Below are positions 7,492-15,502 of a stretch of 26,796 bases of DNA, piece by piece. A program made the position numbers and the translations under genes. Every line of letters begins with the position of its first letter. The first letter of the stretch is position 1. The notes under the pieces are model-generated. The model saw only the letters and a program-made list of their open reading frames with translations, had not been told where the DNA came from and searched no databases. Source of the DNA: DATADF01 sp046263155 (GTDB taxonomy: Bacteria > Actinomycetota > CADDZG01 > WHSQ01). The stretch covers positions 1 through 26,796 of the forward strand of contig JBHELF010000137.1 of assembly GCA_046263155.1 (NCBI GenBank), given 5' to 3'.

Positions 7492-8676
7492 ATGTATGCG
7501 AGTGTAGGGCGGGTGCAACGGCTTGTTAGGTCGCCTTGGGCCGACGTCGCAACCGCCGCGGGGTTCTCGTTTCTGGTCGTTTGCTCGATCGGTGCTTTGC
7601 TGCTCGTGGGCTTGAAACTTCAGGCGCCGAGCCTGGGAGCCGGTGCCTCCGCACCGTCGATCCTCGCGGGGATCGTCATCGTGGGTTTGGCTTGCCTGGG
7701 GACGCCGACGCAAATCGGCGATGTCTCGGTCTCGCTCCTGCCCCTGGGAGGACTGTTGGCAATCGCCGTCGCGACCTCGTGGAGCGCGGCGGGCCTGGTT
7801 CGAAAGATCGACGCGCCTCGGCTGGGTCAACGAGTTGCGTGGGGTGCCGCGCTCGGAGTGCCTCTGGGACTGATCTGCGGAGCGGCGGCGTTGGTCTTTC
7901 GGATTAGGGATTCGGCCGAGCCGGTGCTGTCGCAACCGACTTGGGCGCTCGGCCTCGGACTTTTCTGGGGCGCTTTGTTTGGTGGGCTCGGCGCGCTCGC
8001 GTCGATGGGGTCGCTCGCGTCGTTAGGCCCCCTCCTCGCACAGCTTCGGACGCGCGCTCCGATGTTCCACGATGGTCTGAAGGTTGCGATCACGGTTCTC
8101 GCCGTTGCATTGGTCACGGCAGGCGTCGCGAGCCTTGCCTGGGTCGTCCTCTTTCTTGCGGGCGGTGCCGTCGGTGAGTTCGGCGCCGCCGATGCGCTCG
8201 CCGGGATCATCCACTTCGCACTGTTCGCCCCGAACGCATTCATCTGGACGACCACGATCTCGCTCGGCGCTCCGCTCGAGCTCGCGGCGGGATTGGCAGG
8301 GGCGGCACGTTCCGGAGGCATCGATCACGTCTTGTCTCTCTGGAGCTGGCCCGGCGGAACGCCCTGGTACGCCTACACGCTCCTGGCGATCCCGGCAGCA
8401 GCCGGCCTTGCCGGAGGAGTCGCGCTGGCGCGCAGCGAGGTCGAACGTCCGATCGCGGCGCTTGGCGTGGGCGCCGTCGGGGTCGCCATCACGATCTTTA
8501 TCCTGGCGTCCATCTCCGGCGCGCGCGTGGCTCCAGGTCTGCTTCGCCCCCGCGCTTTTGCTTACGTCGCCCCAGATTCGAAGATCGCCGCGGCTCTATC
8601 CGCCGCCTGGGTGATGGGCGGCGGCGCCACCGCCCTCATGCTCGAATCGCGGCGAAGGAGGGTGCCGGTTGAGTGA
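7492..8676 (+). CDS. Polytopic membrane protein of unknown function
   Basis: The product is about 394 residues and very hydrophobic, with roughly ten putative membrane segments, at about 20-42, 55-72, 79-100, 115-136, 150-172, 197-225, 235-256, 295-316, 320-342 and 364-384. It ends in a basic cytoplasmic-looking tail (ESRRRRVPVE). I do not recognise a transporter or enzyme motif. ATG 7492 is the first start that clears the divergent peptidase gene (7404). The frame stays open upstream to 7246, but that stretch is antisense to the peptidase and has shadow-like composition. GTG 7513 is an alternative. It overlaps the downstream metallo-hydrolase gene by eight bases with a strong SD inside its own last codons, so the two form an operon. 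A small channel or permease role would be a guess. Confidence 0.7.
   Translation: MYASVGRVQRLVRSPWADVATAAGFSFLVVCSIGALLLVGLKLQAPSLGAGASAPSILAGIVIVGLACLGTPTQIGDVSVSLLPLGGLLAIAVATSWSAAGLVRKIDAPRLGQRVAWGAALGVPLGLICGAAALVFRIRDSAEPVLSQPTWALGLGLFWGALFGGLGALASMGSLASLGPLLAQLRTRAPMFHDGLKVAITVLAVALVTAGVASLAWVVLFLAGGAVGEFGAADALAGIIHFALFAPNAFIWTTTISLGAPLELAAGLAGAARSGGIDHVLSLWSWPGGTPWYAYTLLAIPAAAGLAGGVALARSEVERPIAALGVGAVGVAITIFILASISGARVAPGLLRPRAFAYVAPDSKIAAALSAAWVMGGGATALMLESRRRRVPVE
8655..8661 (+). promoter_or_regulatory. Shine-Dalgarno AAGGAGG deciding a TTG start
   Basis: AAGGAGG lies inside the last codons of the membrane-protein gene and is followed, after seven bases, by TTG at 8669. It supports the TTG start of the metallo-hydrolase and coupled translation across an eight-base overlap. 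Confidence 0.8.
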
Positions 8677-9331
8677 ACTCACGTTGTTCGATCATCTCGT
8701 GGTTGGGCCGCTCGATTGCAATTGCTACATCGTCGGAGAGGCCGAGACGCGCGAAGCGATCGTGATCGATCCTGGAGGCGACGCCGACCTCATCGCTGAG
8801 TCTCTCGCCGGGAACCGGCTAAGGGTGTCGGCGATCGTTGCGACGCACGCGCACTTCGATCACGTGATCGCTGCAGAACAACTGCGCGATCTCACCGGCG
8901 CCCCTTTCTACATGCACGGTGCCGACCGTCCTCTTCTGGACTGGTTTCAAGAATCGGGGCGCTTCTTTCTCGGTGCCGATCTCCCTCCGCCGCCGGAGAT
9001 CGATACCGAGACCGCGGAGGGCGATCGACTGACGGCCGGCTCCGTCGCGCTCGACGTGCTGCACACTCCCGGGCATTCGCCCGGATCGATCAGCCTGGCG
9101 TCGGGCAAAACCTTGTTTGTCGGCGACACGCTTTTCGCCGGCTCGGTCGGACGCACGGACCTTCCCGGCGGAAGCTCGAGGACGCTGGTGGACTCGGTGC
9201 GGGAGAAGCTCTTTCCTCTGGGGGACGACGTCGTCGTCTATCCCGGGCACGGGCCCGAGTCGACCCTAGAGCGCGAGCGGCGGACGAACCCTTTCGTGGG
9301 AGAGGGAGCGCGTCTATGGCTGCCGGAGTGA
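8669..9331 (+). CDS. Metallo-beta-lactamase-fold hydrolase (glyoxalase II-like)
   Basis: This 220-residue protein has a complete binuclear metal site: THAHFDH gives His60, His62, Asp64 and His65, with further ligands His136 in TPGHSPGS, Asp153 in VGDTLFAGSVGRTD and His194 in YPGHGP. The N-terminal NCYIVG and the VGRTDLPGG loop are typical of the YcbL-like, glyoxalase II-related branch that hydrolyses thioesters such as hydroxyacyl-thiols. It starts at TTG with an excellent SD and overlaps the preceding membrane-protein gene by eight bases. The downstream gene is convergent. The metal-hydrolase call is firm, while the thioester substrate is assumed from the family. A role for the membrane partner in export or import of the substrate is possible but not shown. 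Confidence 0.92.
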   Translation: MSELTLFDHLVVGPLDCNCYIVGEAETREAIVIDPGGDADLIAESLAGNRLRVSAIVATHAHFDHVIAAEQLRDLTGAPFYMHGADRPLLDWFQESGRFFLGADLPPPPEIDTETAEGDRLTAGSVALDVLHTPGHSPGSISLASGKTLFVGDTLFAGSVGRTDLPGGSSRTLVDSVREKLFPLGDDVVVYPGHGPESTLERERRTNPFVGEGARLWLPE

Positions 9332-9353
9332 TACCCGGACGGCGCTAAGGGGC

Positions 9354-9596
9354 TCAGTCGATGTAGGGAGCGACACCCTGCAGAGGGACCCCGGGGTAGC
9401 GCTCGATGTCGCGCTCGAGCGTCACCTTCACGTGATCCTCGCTGTTGCCGAGGCGCCGATCGACCTCCCGAAAGCCGAGCTTCTGGAGGCGCCGCATCTC
9501 ACCCGCGTAGCTCTTACGCAGCCCCCCGCCGGGCGAAGTGAGATAGGCGTCGAGAACGATTCTCTGCGTGACTTTCTTTTGTTTTCCTTCGGCCAT
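9354..9596 (-). CDS. Small hypothetical protein, 80 aa, downstream of corA
   Basis: An 80-residue, strongly basic N-terminal half (AEGKQKKVTQR, GGGLRKSYAGEMRRLQKLGF) is followed by an acidic and hydrophobic C-terminus. I recognise no family. The ATG at 9596 lies 33 bases after the CorA stop on the same strand, so the two genes probably share a transcript. The upstream sequence AGGGTG is a weak ribosome-binding site. Other frames overlap the region, including one on the same strand from 9670, but this frame has a more natural amino-acid composition and fits the gap between CorA and the convergent metallo-hydrolase gene. It could be a nucleic-acid or membrane-surface binding protein, but nothing in the sequence proves this. 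Confidence 0.5.
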   Translation of the reverse strand: MAEGKQKKVTQRIVLDAYLTSPGGGLRKSYAGEMRRLQKLGFREVDRRLGNSEDHVKVTLERDIERYPGVPLQGVAPYID

Positions 9597-9629
9597 GACG
9601 GCGACACCCTAACAGCGCCGGCGCGCGTT

Positions 9630-10598
9630 CTAGAGCCAGTCGCGTTTCTTAAAGTTGATGTACAGGACAAGGCTGCAGACGACGGTCAGACCGATGGCGA
9701 ACAGAAAACCGGTAAGTGACTGCTCATCGGGAATCAGCTCGAAGTTCATCCCGTAGATGCCGGCGATCAGGGTTCCGACGGCAAAGATCGCGGCCCACGC
9801 GCTGAGCTTCTTGCTGGTCTCGTTGAGCGCTTGCGCGTGTTCGGCGCGGGTGAGGTCGAGGACGGCCTGTGTGAGGTCGTCGACGTTTCTCACCTGCTCC
9901 CCGATCCTCATGATGTGGTCGTGCACGTCCCTGAACAAGGCGGCCGTCTCCTCCGAGAATGGTTTCTTCGTGTCGGGATCGACGATCCAATCGAGCAGGC
10001 GAGCGCCGGGGAGCACGTAGCGCCGTAGGCGCGCCAGCCTTTGCTTCAGTTCGTACAGCTGTCTTTGGATCGGCGCATCGGGAGACGCCAACACGATCTC
10101 TTCGAGTTCCTCCATCTTGTCCTCGAGCTGGTCGGCGATCTTTTGGTAGTCGTCCACGACCACGTCGATCAAGGTATGGAGCAGGTACGAGGGATGCTGG
10201 CGCTCGACGGAGATCTCGGCCCAGCGCCGCTTCGCCTCTCTCAGAGTTCGCTCGGCTCCCGCATGGATCGTCAGGACGAAGCGGTCTCCGATGAAACACG
10301 CGATCTGTACCGCCTCGAGCTGCGCGTCCTGCTCATCAAGCTCCTGCAGTACTGCGAAGAGATGTGTGTCGTAGACCTCGAGTTTCGGACGCTGGCGGGT
10401 ATGGATCGCGTCCTCCACGGCCAGTGGATGAAGGTCGAATTCCTGCGCGATCGTGGCGATGTCCGAGGCCGACAACTGCGCCACGTCCGCCTCCACCCAC
10501 AACAGATTGCCCTCTTCGGCGCGCAGGTCGGAGAGCTTTTCGAGATCCTCGACCTCGGACCATCCGCTGCGAGCCGAATGACAGACCGCGAGCAGCAT
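9630..10598 (-). CDS. corA: CorA-family Mg2+/Co2+ transporter
   Basis: This 322-residue protein has a soluble alpha/beta N-terminal domain, a long helical stalk (about residues 130-260) and two C-terminal membrane segments. Between them lies the ion-selectivity motif YGMNFE, with GMN at about 283-285 and then the short periplasmic loop ELIPDEQS. The basic tail NFKKRDWL ends the protein, as is usual for CorA. It forms pentameric magnesium channels in the inner membrane. ATG 10598 is preferred over GTG 10616 because TATCCT lies at exactly -12 to -7 from it and no SD precedes either start. The small unknown gene follows on the same strand. CorA is divergent from the CBS-domain gene with about 130 bases between starts. 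Confidence 0.93.
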   Translation of the reverse strand: MLLAVCHSARSGWSEVEDLEKLSDLRAEEGNLLWVEADVAQLSASDIATIAQEFDLHPLAVEDAIHTRQRPKLEVYDTHLFAVLQELDEQDAQLEAVQIACFIGDRFVLTIHAGAERTLREAKRRWAEISVERQHPSYLLHTLIDVVVDDYQKIADQLEDKMEELEEIVLASPDAPIQRQLYELKQRLARLRRYVLPGARLLDWIVDPDTKKPFSEETAALFRDVHDHIMRIGEQVRNVDDLTQAVLDLTRAEHAQALNETSKKLSAWAAIFAVGTLIAGIYGMNFELIPDEQSLTGFLFAIGLTVVCSLVLYINFKKRDWL

Positions 10599-10604
10599 CG
10601 TCGC

Positions 10605-10610
10605 AGGATA
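10605..10610 (-). promoter_or_regulatory. Candidate -10 hexamer TATCCT for leaderless corA
   Basis: On the minus strand TATCCT is followed by six bases and the ATG at 10598. It fits TANNNT at -12 to -7 and is identical to the hexamer before the metallophosphoesterase gene at 19644. A CTGACA element lies farther upstream (10635-10640), but its 24-base spacing is too long for a standard -35. Confidence 0.5.
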
Positions 10611-10729
10611 GGACACCTAGATGCCCGCGCCTGGTGTCAGTGCGATAGATGCGGGGTAGGTAGCGCAAGGAAGGAGTGCAGCTACGGGCGCGGCTACCGG
10701 CGACCTAATAAAGAGGAGGTGCTCGCTCC

Positions 10730-11149
10730 ATGGCTCACAGCATTAGAGAGGTAATGACGAAAGATCCCATCACGCTCGATTCGGGTTCCACGATCGTGGA
10801 AGCGGCGCGCGCGATGCGGGATTCCGATGTGGGGAACGTGATCGTTCTCGAAAACGGGAAGATCTGCGGAATCGTGACCGACCGGGATATCACGGTTCGT
10901 GCCGTGGCCGAGGGCCGTGACGCCGGAACCACCAAGCTGGGCGACATCTGCAGCCGAGACGTCACAACCGTCACCCCGGACGACACGGTGGAAGACGCCA
11001 CCCGTTTGATGCGTGAGAACGCGATTCGACGGATCCCCGTGGTGGAGAACGACCAGCCGGTCGGGATAGTGGCCCTGGGCGATATCGCCGAAGGAGGGGA
11101 TGCCGGCCGGACCCTCGAGGACATCTCCGAGTCACCACCGAACAACTAA
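10730..11149 (+). CDS. Tandem CBS-domain protein
   Basis: This 139-residue protein is a single Bateman module made of two CBS motifs: about residues 7-62 (VMTKDPITLDSGSTIVEAA ... GIVTDRDI) and 73-124 (SRDVTTVTPDDTVEDA ... GIVALGDIAE). Such stand-alone pairs bind adenosine nucleotides and act as energy or stress sensors; many actinobacterial copies are stress-induced. The GxVTDRDI motif that contacts ribose phosphate is intact in the first repeat and replaced by VALGDI in the second, suggesting one strong nucleotide site. The start is secured by GAGGAGG nine bases upstream. A 12-bp hairpin follows the gene, so it is probably monocistronic. No effector domain is present, so its partner protein is unknown. 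Confidence 0.92.
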   Translation: MAHSIREVMTKDPITLDSGSTIVEAARAMRDSDVGNVIVLENGKICGIVTDRDITVRAVAEGRDAGTTKLGDICSRDVTTVTPDDTVEDATRLMRENAIRRIPVVENDQPVGIVALGDIAEGGDAGRTLEDISESPPNN

Positions 11150-11180
11150 CACCGGCCGAACACCTAACCACGACTCACCC

Positions 11181-11208
11181 GAAACGGCCGGCGGGAGCCG
11201 GCCGTTTC
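11181..11208 (+). terminator. Strong hairpin downstream of the CBS gene
   Basis: A perfect 12-bp stem (GAAACGGCCGGC with GCCGGCCGTTTC, arms 11181-11192 and 11197-11208) closes on a GGGA loop, 31 bases after the CBS stop. There is no U-run, so termination would rest on stem strength, as is common at high GC. It separates the CBS gene from the aldehyde dehydrogenase. Confidence 0.7.
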
Positions 11209-11237
11209 CGCGTGCGCGGCGGGGTAGCGGCGGTGCC

Positions 11238-12680
11238 ATGATTCGGGAGATGACGGAGCCACGCGACTACCTGGTCGCCGGGGAATGGAGATCCTCGAGC
11301 GAGACCTTCTCCGTGAAGAGTCCGTTCGACGGGGTCGTCGTCGCGGAGATCTGCAGACCTACCTCGCAGGACGTCGAGGCGGCCGTCGCGGCCGCCGCCG
11401 ACGTGTTTGCCGAATCACGCAAGCTGCCCGTCCACCAGCGCGCCGAAGCGCTCATGCACATCTCACGCCGGCTGCAGGTGCGGCAGGATGAAGTCGCGGA
11501 CCTGATCGCGCGCGAAGGGGGGAAGCCGCTCAAATGGGCTCAGGTCGAGGCCGCGCGGGCGGTCTCGACATTTCGTTGGGCGGCAGAGGAATGTCGCCGG
11601 GAGACCGGCGAGATCCTGAGGCTGGACACGGAAGCCTCGCTGGGCGCTCGCCTGGGGCTCGTGCGCCGCTGGGCGTTGGGTCCGGTGTTGGGAATCACTC
11701 CGTTCAACTTCCCCGTGAACCTTGTCGCTCACAAACTCGCACCCTCCCTCGCCGTGGGGGCACCGATTGTGATCAAGCCCGCTACTAAGACTCCACTGGG
11801 ATCTCTGCTACTCGGGGAGCTCTTCACTGAGACCGACTTGCCACCGGCGATGGTTTCCGTGCTTCCCGTGGACAATCAGGCGGCCGAGAGGCTCGTCGCG
11901 GACGAGCGTTTCAAGAAGCTCACCTTCACCGGTTCGACTGAGGTGGGCTGGAAACTAAAAGCCAAGGACGTCAAGAAGGCGGTGACGCTCGAGCTCGGTG
12001 GCAACGCGGGCGTAATCGTTCATTCCGATGCCGATCTGGACAAGGCCGCACAGCGCGTGGCCTTCGGCGGCTACTACCAGGCCGGCCAATCCTGCATCGC
12101 CGTGCAGCGGGTGCTGGTGCACGAAGACGTGGCGGATGCATTTGGTCAGAAAGTCGCGGCCGAGATCGGGAAGTTAAAGGTCGGCGACCCCATGGATCCC
12201 AAAACGGACGTTGGACCGCTGATCGACCACGACGCGCTCGAACGTGTGACGGCTTGGGTCGATGAGGCAGTGCAATCCGGGGCCGAGGTCTTGGTCGGGG
12301 GCAAGCGGGAGGACCCGTTCTACCTGCCGACCGTCCTGGTGCGCACATCTCCGGAGATGAAGGTGCGCTGCGAGGAGATCTTCGGTCCGGTCGTGACCCT
12401 GGGGACGTACCGCCGGTTCGAGGACGCCGTCGCCGAAGTCAACGATTCGCGTTATGGGTTGCAGGCGGGGGTTTTCACCCGCGACGTAAATCTCTTGATG
12501 GCGGCGCACCGCGACCTCCAGGTGGGCGGAGTTATCGGGAACGACGTGTCGGCTTTTCGCGCCGACCAGATGCCGTATGGGGGGACGAAGGATTCGGGGA
12601 TGGGCCGCGAGGGTTTGCGCTCCGCGATGAACGAGATGACCGAACCCAAGATCCTCGTTCTCTCCGAGATCCCTCTCTAG
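11238..12680 (+). CDS. NAD(P)+-dependent aldehyde dehydrogenase
   Basis: This 480-residue enzyme oxidises an aldehyde to the acid. All core residues of the family are present: Asn157 in TPFNFP, cofactor Lys180 in VIKPATKTP, the FTGSTEVG turn (about 230-237), general base Glu252 in LELGGN and nucleophile Cys286 in GQSCIAVQR. The C-terminal EEIFGPV and PYGGTKDSG motifs are also intact. The frame remains open far upstream to 11100, inside the CBS gene, but alignment to the family N-terminus (YLVAGEW) supports ATG 11238, or possibly ATG 11250. Neither has a well-spaced SD. The short HELIH gene begins 26 bases after its stop. The aldehyde substrate cannot be named from sequence alone; the LELGGNAGVIV segment resembles lactaldehyde- and phosphonoacetaldehyde-type enzymes only loosely. 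Confidence 0.92.
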   Translation: MIREMTEPRDYLVAGEWRSSSETFSVKSPFDGVVVAEICRPTSQDVEAAVAAAADVFAESRKLPVHQRAEALMHISRRLQVRQDEVADLIAREGGKPLKWAQVEAARAVSTFRWAAEECRRETGEILRLDTEASLGARLGLVRRWALGPVLGITPFNFPVNLVAHKLAPSLAVGAPIVIKPATKTPLGSLLLGELFTETDLPPAMVSVLPVDNQAAERLVADERFKKLTFTGSTEVGWKLKAKDVKKAVTLELGGNAGVIVHSDADLDKAAQRVAFGGYYQAGQSCIAVQRVLVHEDVADAFGQKVAAEIGKLKVGDPMDPKTDVGPLIDHDALERVTAWVDEAVQSGAEVLVGGKREDPFYLPTVLVRTSPEMKVRCEEIFGPVVTLGTYRRFEDAVAEVNDSRYGLQAGVFTRDVNLLMAAHRDLQVGGVIGNDVSAFRADQMPYGGTKDSGMGREGLRSAMNEMTEPKILVLSEIPL

Positions 12681-12706
12681 CGGCGGGCCCCCTCGCGTAG
12701 TCGGCG

Positions 12707-13111
12707 GTGAGGCGGACGCTGGCAATTCTGTGGGCGGCGCCCTATTCGCTGTTCGGACTCCTCCTGGCGCCGTTCTTTTCCTCGCACAGGTCCCGCCACG
12801 GAGTTCTCTTGTGCGAGGGAGCGGCGTGGCCCCGCCGACTGGGATGGCGTTACCGAGCGATCACCTTCGGCCACGTCGTGCTCGCAATCGACCGACTCGA
12901 TCCGGCGACTCTCGCGCACGAACTCATTCACGTGCGCCAGTACGAGATGTGGGGCCCCCTGATGGTGCCGGCCTACCTGCTGGCCTCGGCCTGGGCCCTG
13001 GTCAGGGGACGCGCCCCTTATACGGACAACGCCTTTGAGGTCGTCGCCCGGCGGGACGGCCCGCCGCTGGCCTTGGCCCTGGCGGAGGACAAAGCGACCG
13101 GAGGCGCTTAG
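12707..13111 (+). CDS. Short HELIH-motif putative zinc metalloprotein
   Basis: This 134-residue protein begins with a hydrophobic segment (about 3-24, an N-terminal membrane anchor or signal) and carries HExxH as His71-Glu72-Leu-Ile-His75 in LAHELIHVRQYEMWGP. A second hydrophobic stretch lies at about 84-99, and a conserved-looking acidic site DNAFE (Glu111) follows. This layout resembles a widespread uncharacterised family of small membrane-linked proteins in which HELIHxxQ is followed by a W-G-P turn and an N-x-F-E motif; Glu111 could be the third zinc ligand. The start is GTG with only GGCGG upstream, so initiation may depend on the aldehyde dehydrogenase gene, which ends 26 bases before. 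Protease activity is unproven, and the protein is much shorter than classical gluzincins. Confidence 0.75.
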   Translation: MRRTLAILWAAPYSLFGLLLAPFFSSHRSRHGVLLCEGAAWPRRLGWRYRAITFGHVVLAIDRLDPATLAHELIHVRQYEMWGPLMVPAYLLASAWALVRGRAPYTDNAFEVVARRDGPPLALALAEDKATGGA

Positions 13112-13171
13112 GCACCCGGCGTCCCATGCCGATAATCGGGAACAGAGCTAGATCTACCGAGGGGCATACCA

Positions 13172-13759
13172 ATGAGCGGGCAGGTACCGATAAGGGACGA
13201 CACGAAACGTTGCTCCGTATGCGGGGCGTCGAACGACGCGTCCGCCGAATGGTGCGGCCAGTGCCACACGAAGTTTCCCGGCGTCCGTCCGGTCGACTAC
13301 CAGACGGCCGTCAAGCGGGCCCTGAGCGCGGGCGCCGCGGCCGAGCGCGCGCAGAAGGAGAAATCGGCTACTTCCGCAGATCTTGTGGGGAGTAAGGGCC
13401 TGCTGCCGAAACTGGGCATCAGCGCGCAGATGGGGCTACTCCCCGTCGACGCCGCCCAGGATGGCAGCTTCAGCATGGCCTTCAAAGTCGAGAAGGGCGC
13501 GTTGACCTGGAGCTGTTCGACCTGCGGTAACGAGAACCCGATCCGGGATCACGTCTGCAGTATCTGTAATACGCCGTTCAAGAAGGCGGCGCGCCATTAC
13601 GCCGACAAGGATGTTCGCCGGCGCCATGCTCGGAGCGTCTTCGACACGGCCGGCGCGCTCGCGGCCTTCTCTCCGCTGGGCTGGGCCACTCTGCCGCTGC
13701 GCCTCTTGTTCCTTGCGCTGTCCGCGCTGGGCCGCATGGTCTTCCGCCCCCGCCGCTAG
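13172..13759 (+). CDS. Protein with two RanBP2-like zinc fingers and a hydrophobic C-terminus
   Basis: This 195-residue protein carries two four-Cys fingers with identical spacing, C-x2-C-x3-N-x6-C-x2-C. The first uses Cys14, 17, 28 and 31 with Asn21; the second uses Cys115, 118, 129 and 132 with Asn122, and has Trp113 two residues before its first Cys. That is the full RanBP2/NZF consensus. A helical, Ala/Lys-rich linker (about 44-90) and a short beta-like segment (about 99-113) separate them. Residues about 159-190 are hydrophobic, and the protein ends FRPRR, suggesting a membrane-anchored tail. GAGGGG seven bases before the ATG supports the start. Known RanBP2 fingers bind RNA or ubiquitin; in bacteria they are often annotated simply as zinc ribbons. 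Function unknown. Confidence 0.8.
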   Translation: MSGQVPIRDDTKRCSVCGASNDASAEWCGQCHTKFPGVRPVDYQTAVKRALSAGAAAERAQKEKSATSADLVGSKGLLPKLGISAQMGLLPVDAAQDGSFSMAFKVEKGALTWSCSTCGNENPIRDHVCSICNTPFKKAARHYADKDVRRRHARSVFDTAGALAAFSPLGWATLPLRLLFLALSALGRMVFRPRR

Positions 13760-13764
13760 CCGCC

Positions 13765-13780
13765 GCGGGTTTGAGCCCGC
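13765..13780 (+). terminator. Weak hairpin after the zinc-finger gene
   Basis: GCGGGT and GCCCGC form a 6-bp stem (one G-T pair) around a TTGA loop a few bases after the stop at 13759. There is no U-run. It may attenuate rather than terminate. Confidence 0.3.
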
Positions 13781-13841
13781 TTCAGGGGGGCAGATATCGC
13801 CTCGATCGGCTAGCCAGCTAGTACTCGCAAGGAGGCCACCA

Positions 13842-15452
13842 ATGGCCAAGCGTCTTGGCGCGCTCGCGTCCCTTCTGGTTTTGGTTGTTCTCGGCATCCC
13901 CTCCATCGCGGCGGGTGCCGACGAAGAGCCGGTAATCGAAAACGACATCGTCGTCGAATCGTTCGATGGCACACCGATAGTCGCGACGTTGATGCTTCCG
14001 GCGGAGGCCTCCGCGGATAACCCCGTCCCCGTGGTTCTCGAAACCCACGGCTGGGGAGGCAATCGGCGCGAGACCGCAGACGGCATGCCCGGACGTCTCC
14101 TCGAGGACGGCTACGCGATTCTCACCTGGGACTCCCGCGGTTTTGGGGAGTCCGGTGGAGAGGCAAACGTCGGCTCCCCCGACTTCGAGGTCAAAGACGT
14201 CGGGGCGCTCCTGACATATCTGGCATCGCGTCCCGAGATCCAAAAGGACGGGCCGAAGGATCCCCGCGTGGGATGGATCGGAGGATCCAACGCGGGAGGG
14301 ATCCAGTTCAATACGGCCGCCCTGGATCGTCGGGTCGACGCGATCGTTCCCGAGATCTCCTGGGGTGACCTCGTCCGCGACCTGTTCCCGAATGGAGTGG
14401 CGAAGCAGATGTGGGACGAGCTGTTGTACGGGGCCGGCCTTGCGGGTGCCGTCCCCGAGGGCTTGGGATCGCCCGCCGGCCCCCAGACCGGCGCTTACGC
14501 GCGCGAGATCCATCAGGCCGCGGCCGAGGTGCACGCGACCGGCTCACCTTCCGACGCGAGCATCGAGTGGTTCGCTCACAAGTCGACGACTGCGCGCTCG
14601 CGACGGATCGAGGCTCCCACGTTGATCATTCAGGGAACCGTCGACACGCTGTTTCCTTTAGAGGAGGCCTTCGACAACTATCTCAACCTGAAGAACGCCG
14701 GAACGCCGGTGAAGCTGATCACCTACTGCTCTGGTCACACATTGGGGTGCGCCTATCCCGGAGGCAGCAGCGGTTATCCGGAGGGGGCGCGCGACAAGCC
14801 TGCTCTGTGGGAGGACCGGATCGTGGCTTGGCTCGACCGCTACGTGAAGGGACTCGATGTTCCAACGGGGACGGAAGTGGAGTGGCAGGCCCAGGATGGC
14901 TATTTCTATTCCGCACCTAGGTACCCACTGCCCGGAGCCCGGCTGCTTGAGGTGAAGGAAGTGGAGATCGGATCCGTCGTGGGTCCGGGGCCCGGCGGAG
15001 GCGACGGCATCCTCGACGGCAATCCGGCTCCCGCCCAGGAACTCGGCCGAAGCGCGGCTCGGGTCGAGATCTTTGCGCCGGCGAAGGAGGCGACGCCCCT
15101 CCTCGGCGTACCCCGGCTCGAGATCGAGGGCGAGCTGACGGGGGTGGCGGGGCACCTCTTCTTTGAGCTCGTCGATGTTGCGCCTGAAGGAGACAGGGTG
15201 ACCATCGACGACCAGGTGATGCCGCTCTTCGTCGAGTCCGGCAGTTTCGAGCGGGGTCTCGACCTGCACGGAATCTCCTGGATCCTGATGCCGGGTCATT
15301 CCATTGAGCTCGAGGTCACAACGGGCTCGCTGCAGTACTCCGTTCCTCGAACCGGGCCTTACAGCGTGGCTCTAACCGCCGTTGCGGAGCTGCCCTTGCC
15401 GACCGGCCGGTTCGCACGCCCAGTGCGCGCGCAACCGAACCTGAGCCACTGA
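13842..15452 (+). CDS. Secreted alpha/beta hydrolase, X-Pro dipeptidyl-peptidase/CocE-like
   Basis: This 536-residue protein starts with a Sec signal peptide (KR, then a hydrophobic core at about 6-20, with likely cleavage near AAGA at 23-26). The catalytic domain has an oxyanion-side THGWGGN motif (about 68-74), WDSRGFGES, the nucleophile Ser149 in GGSNAGG, a probable acid Asp268 in QGTVDTLFP, and His299 in CSGHT. Residues about 370-520 form a beta-sandwich-like region similar to the C-terminal jelly roll of S15/CocE hydrolases. Such enzymes cleave X-Pro dipeptides, acyl esters or antibiotic side chains outside the cell. AAGGAGG six bases before ATG fixes the start; the open frame further upstream (from 13611) lies inside the zinc-finger gene and is not used. 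Substrate unknown. Confidence 0.88.
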   Translation: MAKRLGALASLLVLVVLGIPSIAAGADEEPVIENDIVVESFDGTPIVATLMLPAEASADNPVPVVLETHGWGGNRRETADGMPGRLLEDGYAILTWDSRGFGESGGEANVGSPDFEVKDVGALLTYLASRPEIQKDGPKDPRVGWIGGSNAGGIQFNTAALDRRVDAIVPEISWGDLVRDLFPNGVAKQMWDELLYGAGLAGAVPEGLGSPAGPQTGAYAREIHQAAAEVHATGSPSDASIEWFAHKSTTARSRRIEAPTLIIQGTVDTLFPLEEAFDNYLNLKNAGTPVKLITYCSGHTLGCAYPGGSSGYPEGARDKPALWEDRIVAWLDRYVKGLDVPTGTEVEWQAQDGYFYSAPRYPLPGARLLEVKEVEIGSVVGPGPGGGDGILDGNPAPAQELGRSAARVEIFAPAKEATPLLGVPRLEIEGELTGVAGHLFFELVDVAPEGDRVTIDDQVMPLFVESGSFERGLDLHGISWILMPGHSIELEVTTGSLQYSVPRTGPYSVALTAVAELPLPTGRFARPVRAQPNLSH

Positions 15453-15502
15453 CGTAGCCAACTGGTGCCGGCGGCCTGCCCCGGCCTGGCAATATCGCGG
15501 CG

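Noticed and set aside
11100..11237. Upstream extension of the aldehyde dehydrogenase frame
   Set aside because: It overlaps the CBS gene and the hairpin, and the family N-terminus begins after 11238.
13611..13841. Upstream extension of the secreted hydrolase frame
   Set aside because: It lies inside the zinc-finger gene in another frame; the ATG at 13842 has a strong SD and starts a signal peptide.
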